Of a stretch of 53,737 bases of DNA, positions 53,047-53,737 are shown in pieces. This DNA is from a virus. Position 1 is the first letter of the stretch; every line of letters starts with the position of its first letter. A program made the translations under genes and the position numbers. Where the stretch lies: the IMG/VR virus record IMGVR_UViG_3300017745_000008, positions 1 to 53,737 of that record, one strand, 5' to 3'. Below the pieces are notes generated by a model, which worked only from the letters and a program-made list of their open reading frames with translations, did not search any database and was not told where the DNA came from.

Positions 53047-53737
53047 TTAGAGTGCGTTACCTCTCGGAAGAACTTCCTCTGGAAATACAAACCGTTCATG
53101 GGGTTGGTCAACAGGTGCCAACCAAGCACGTAGTCCCTCGTTTAATAATATGTTCTTTGTATAGAACGTTTCAAACTCAGGATCTTCTGCTGCTCTAATC
53201 TCTTGACTCACAAAATCATAAGCACGAAGATTAAGAGCAAGCCCAATGATCCCAATAGAAGAGACCCAAAGACCCATGACAGGAACAAACAGCATAAAGA
53301 AGTGCAACCAACGCTTATTGCTAAACGCAACCCCGAAGATCTGCGACCAAAAACGGTTCGCAGTAACCATCGAGTAGGTCTCCTCCTCCTGAGTGGAATC
53401 GAACGCTTTAAATGTGTTTGCTTGATCGCCATCTTCATACAATGTGTTCTCTACTGTGACACCATGGATAGCGCTGAGTAGCGCTCCTCCTAGTATACCA
53501 GCAACTCCCATCATATGGAACGGGTTGAGCGTCCAGTTGTGGAAACCCTGTAGGAAGAGTAGGAACCTAAAGATCGCTGCAACGCCAAACGACGGCGCAA
53601 AGAACCAACTGGATTGTCCGAGAGGATAGATGAGAAACACACTGACAAAAACAGCGATAGGCCCAGAGAACGCAATAGCATTATACGGACGAATTCCAAT
53701 TAACCTAGCCAACTCGAACTGACGAAGCATGAAGCCA
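53047..53737 (-). CDS. psbD: Photosystem II D2 reaction-centre protein, C-terminal two thirds
   Basis: The gene runs off the right edge; about 230 codons are visible, ending in the conserved [16 protein letters not shown]2 pairs with D1 to form the PSII reaction centre. Marks: [94 protein letters not shown]. It keeps photosynthetic electron transport going while host synthesis falls. Near-host sequence; GC content is higher than in neighbouring phage genes, typical of host-derived psbD. Confidence 0.98.
   Translation of the reverse strand, partial: GFMLRQFELARLIGIRPYNAIAFSGPIAVFVSVFLIYPLGQSSWFFAPSFGVAAIFRFLLFLQGFHNWTLNPFHMMGVAGILGGALLSAIHGVTVENTLYEDGDQANTFKAFDSTQEEETYSMVTANRFWSQIFGVAFSNKRWLHFFMLFVPVMGLWVSSIGIIGLALNLRAYDFVSQEIRAAEDPEFETFYTKNILLNEGLRAWLAPVDQPHERFVFPEEVLPRGNAL

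Overview
The window is part of the genome of a contractile-tailed cyanophage, that is, a lytic myovirus of marine picocyanobacteria. It carries a contractile tail sheath gene and host-type photosynthesis and carbon genes: psbD, two hli genes, cp12, gnd and talC. It also has purS/purC/purM, speD and six tRNA genes. The DNA polymerase is a family A enzyme that follows mitochondrial polymerase gamma along its whole length, and the head genes look like those of phage Mu (DUF935 portal, I-type protease/scaffold, T-like capsid, gp36/gp37-like connectors). This combination separates the phage from the T4-like cyanomyoviruses and fits the S-TIM5-type lineage. That placement rests on remembered family features, not on a database search.

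Layout. (1) 1-9050, minus strand: fibre and tail structural genes, a tail-tube candidate and the portal. (2) 9113-14752, plus strand: a 1299-aa protein, a leucine-rich-repeat protein and a coiled-coil virion protein. (3) 14749-16189, minus strand: dCMP deaminase and small unknown genes. (4) 16271-26226, plus strand: likely tail-assembly chaperones, sheath, protease/scaffold, decoration protein, major capsid protein, a strong terminator, then neck genes. (5) 26223-46144, minus strand: replication and host-takeover genes (polymerase, phosphoesterase, gnd, cp12, nuclease, talC, lysozyme, glutaredoxin-like protein, metalloprotease, AbrB, Phd-like protein, two hli, beta-barrel protein, protein kinase), six tRNAs and many tiny membrane-peptide genes. 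(6) 46239-47927, plus strand: one isolated fibre-like gene. (7) 47935-53737, minus strand: speD, a decayed adenine-methyltransferase-like gene, a holin candidate, purM/purC/purS and the 3' part of psbD.

How the genes work together. D2 and the Hli proteins would keep light reactions running. CP12 would restrain the Calvin cycle while Gnd and TalC push carbon through the pentose phosphate pathway toward NADPH and ribose. The purine genes and dCMP deaminase turn this into nucleotides for the polymerase. AbrB, the kinase and the Phd-like protein could adjust host regulation.

Regulation can be read directly from the sequence. Early/middle minus-strand genes have near-perfect sigma-70 promoters (TTGACA, 17 bp, TATAAT), several beginning inside the stop codon of the gene upstream, and one using the loop of a terminator as its -35. 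The structural blocks instead carry an oriented GTTTAAAG motif just upstream of their first genes, including both orientations at both divergent junctions; this is a candidate late promoter. Genes are packed with TAATG/TGATG/ATGA overlaps, and the longest stretch I left without a gene is about 210 bases (34744-34956).
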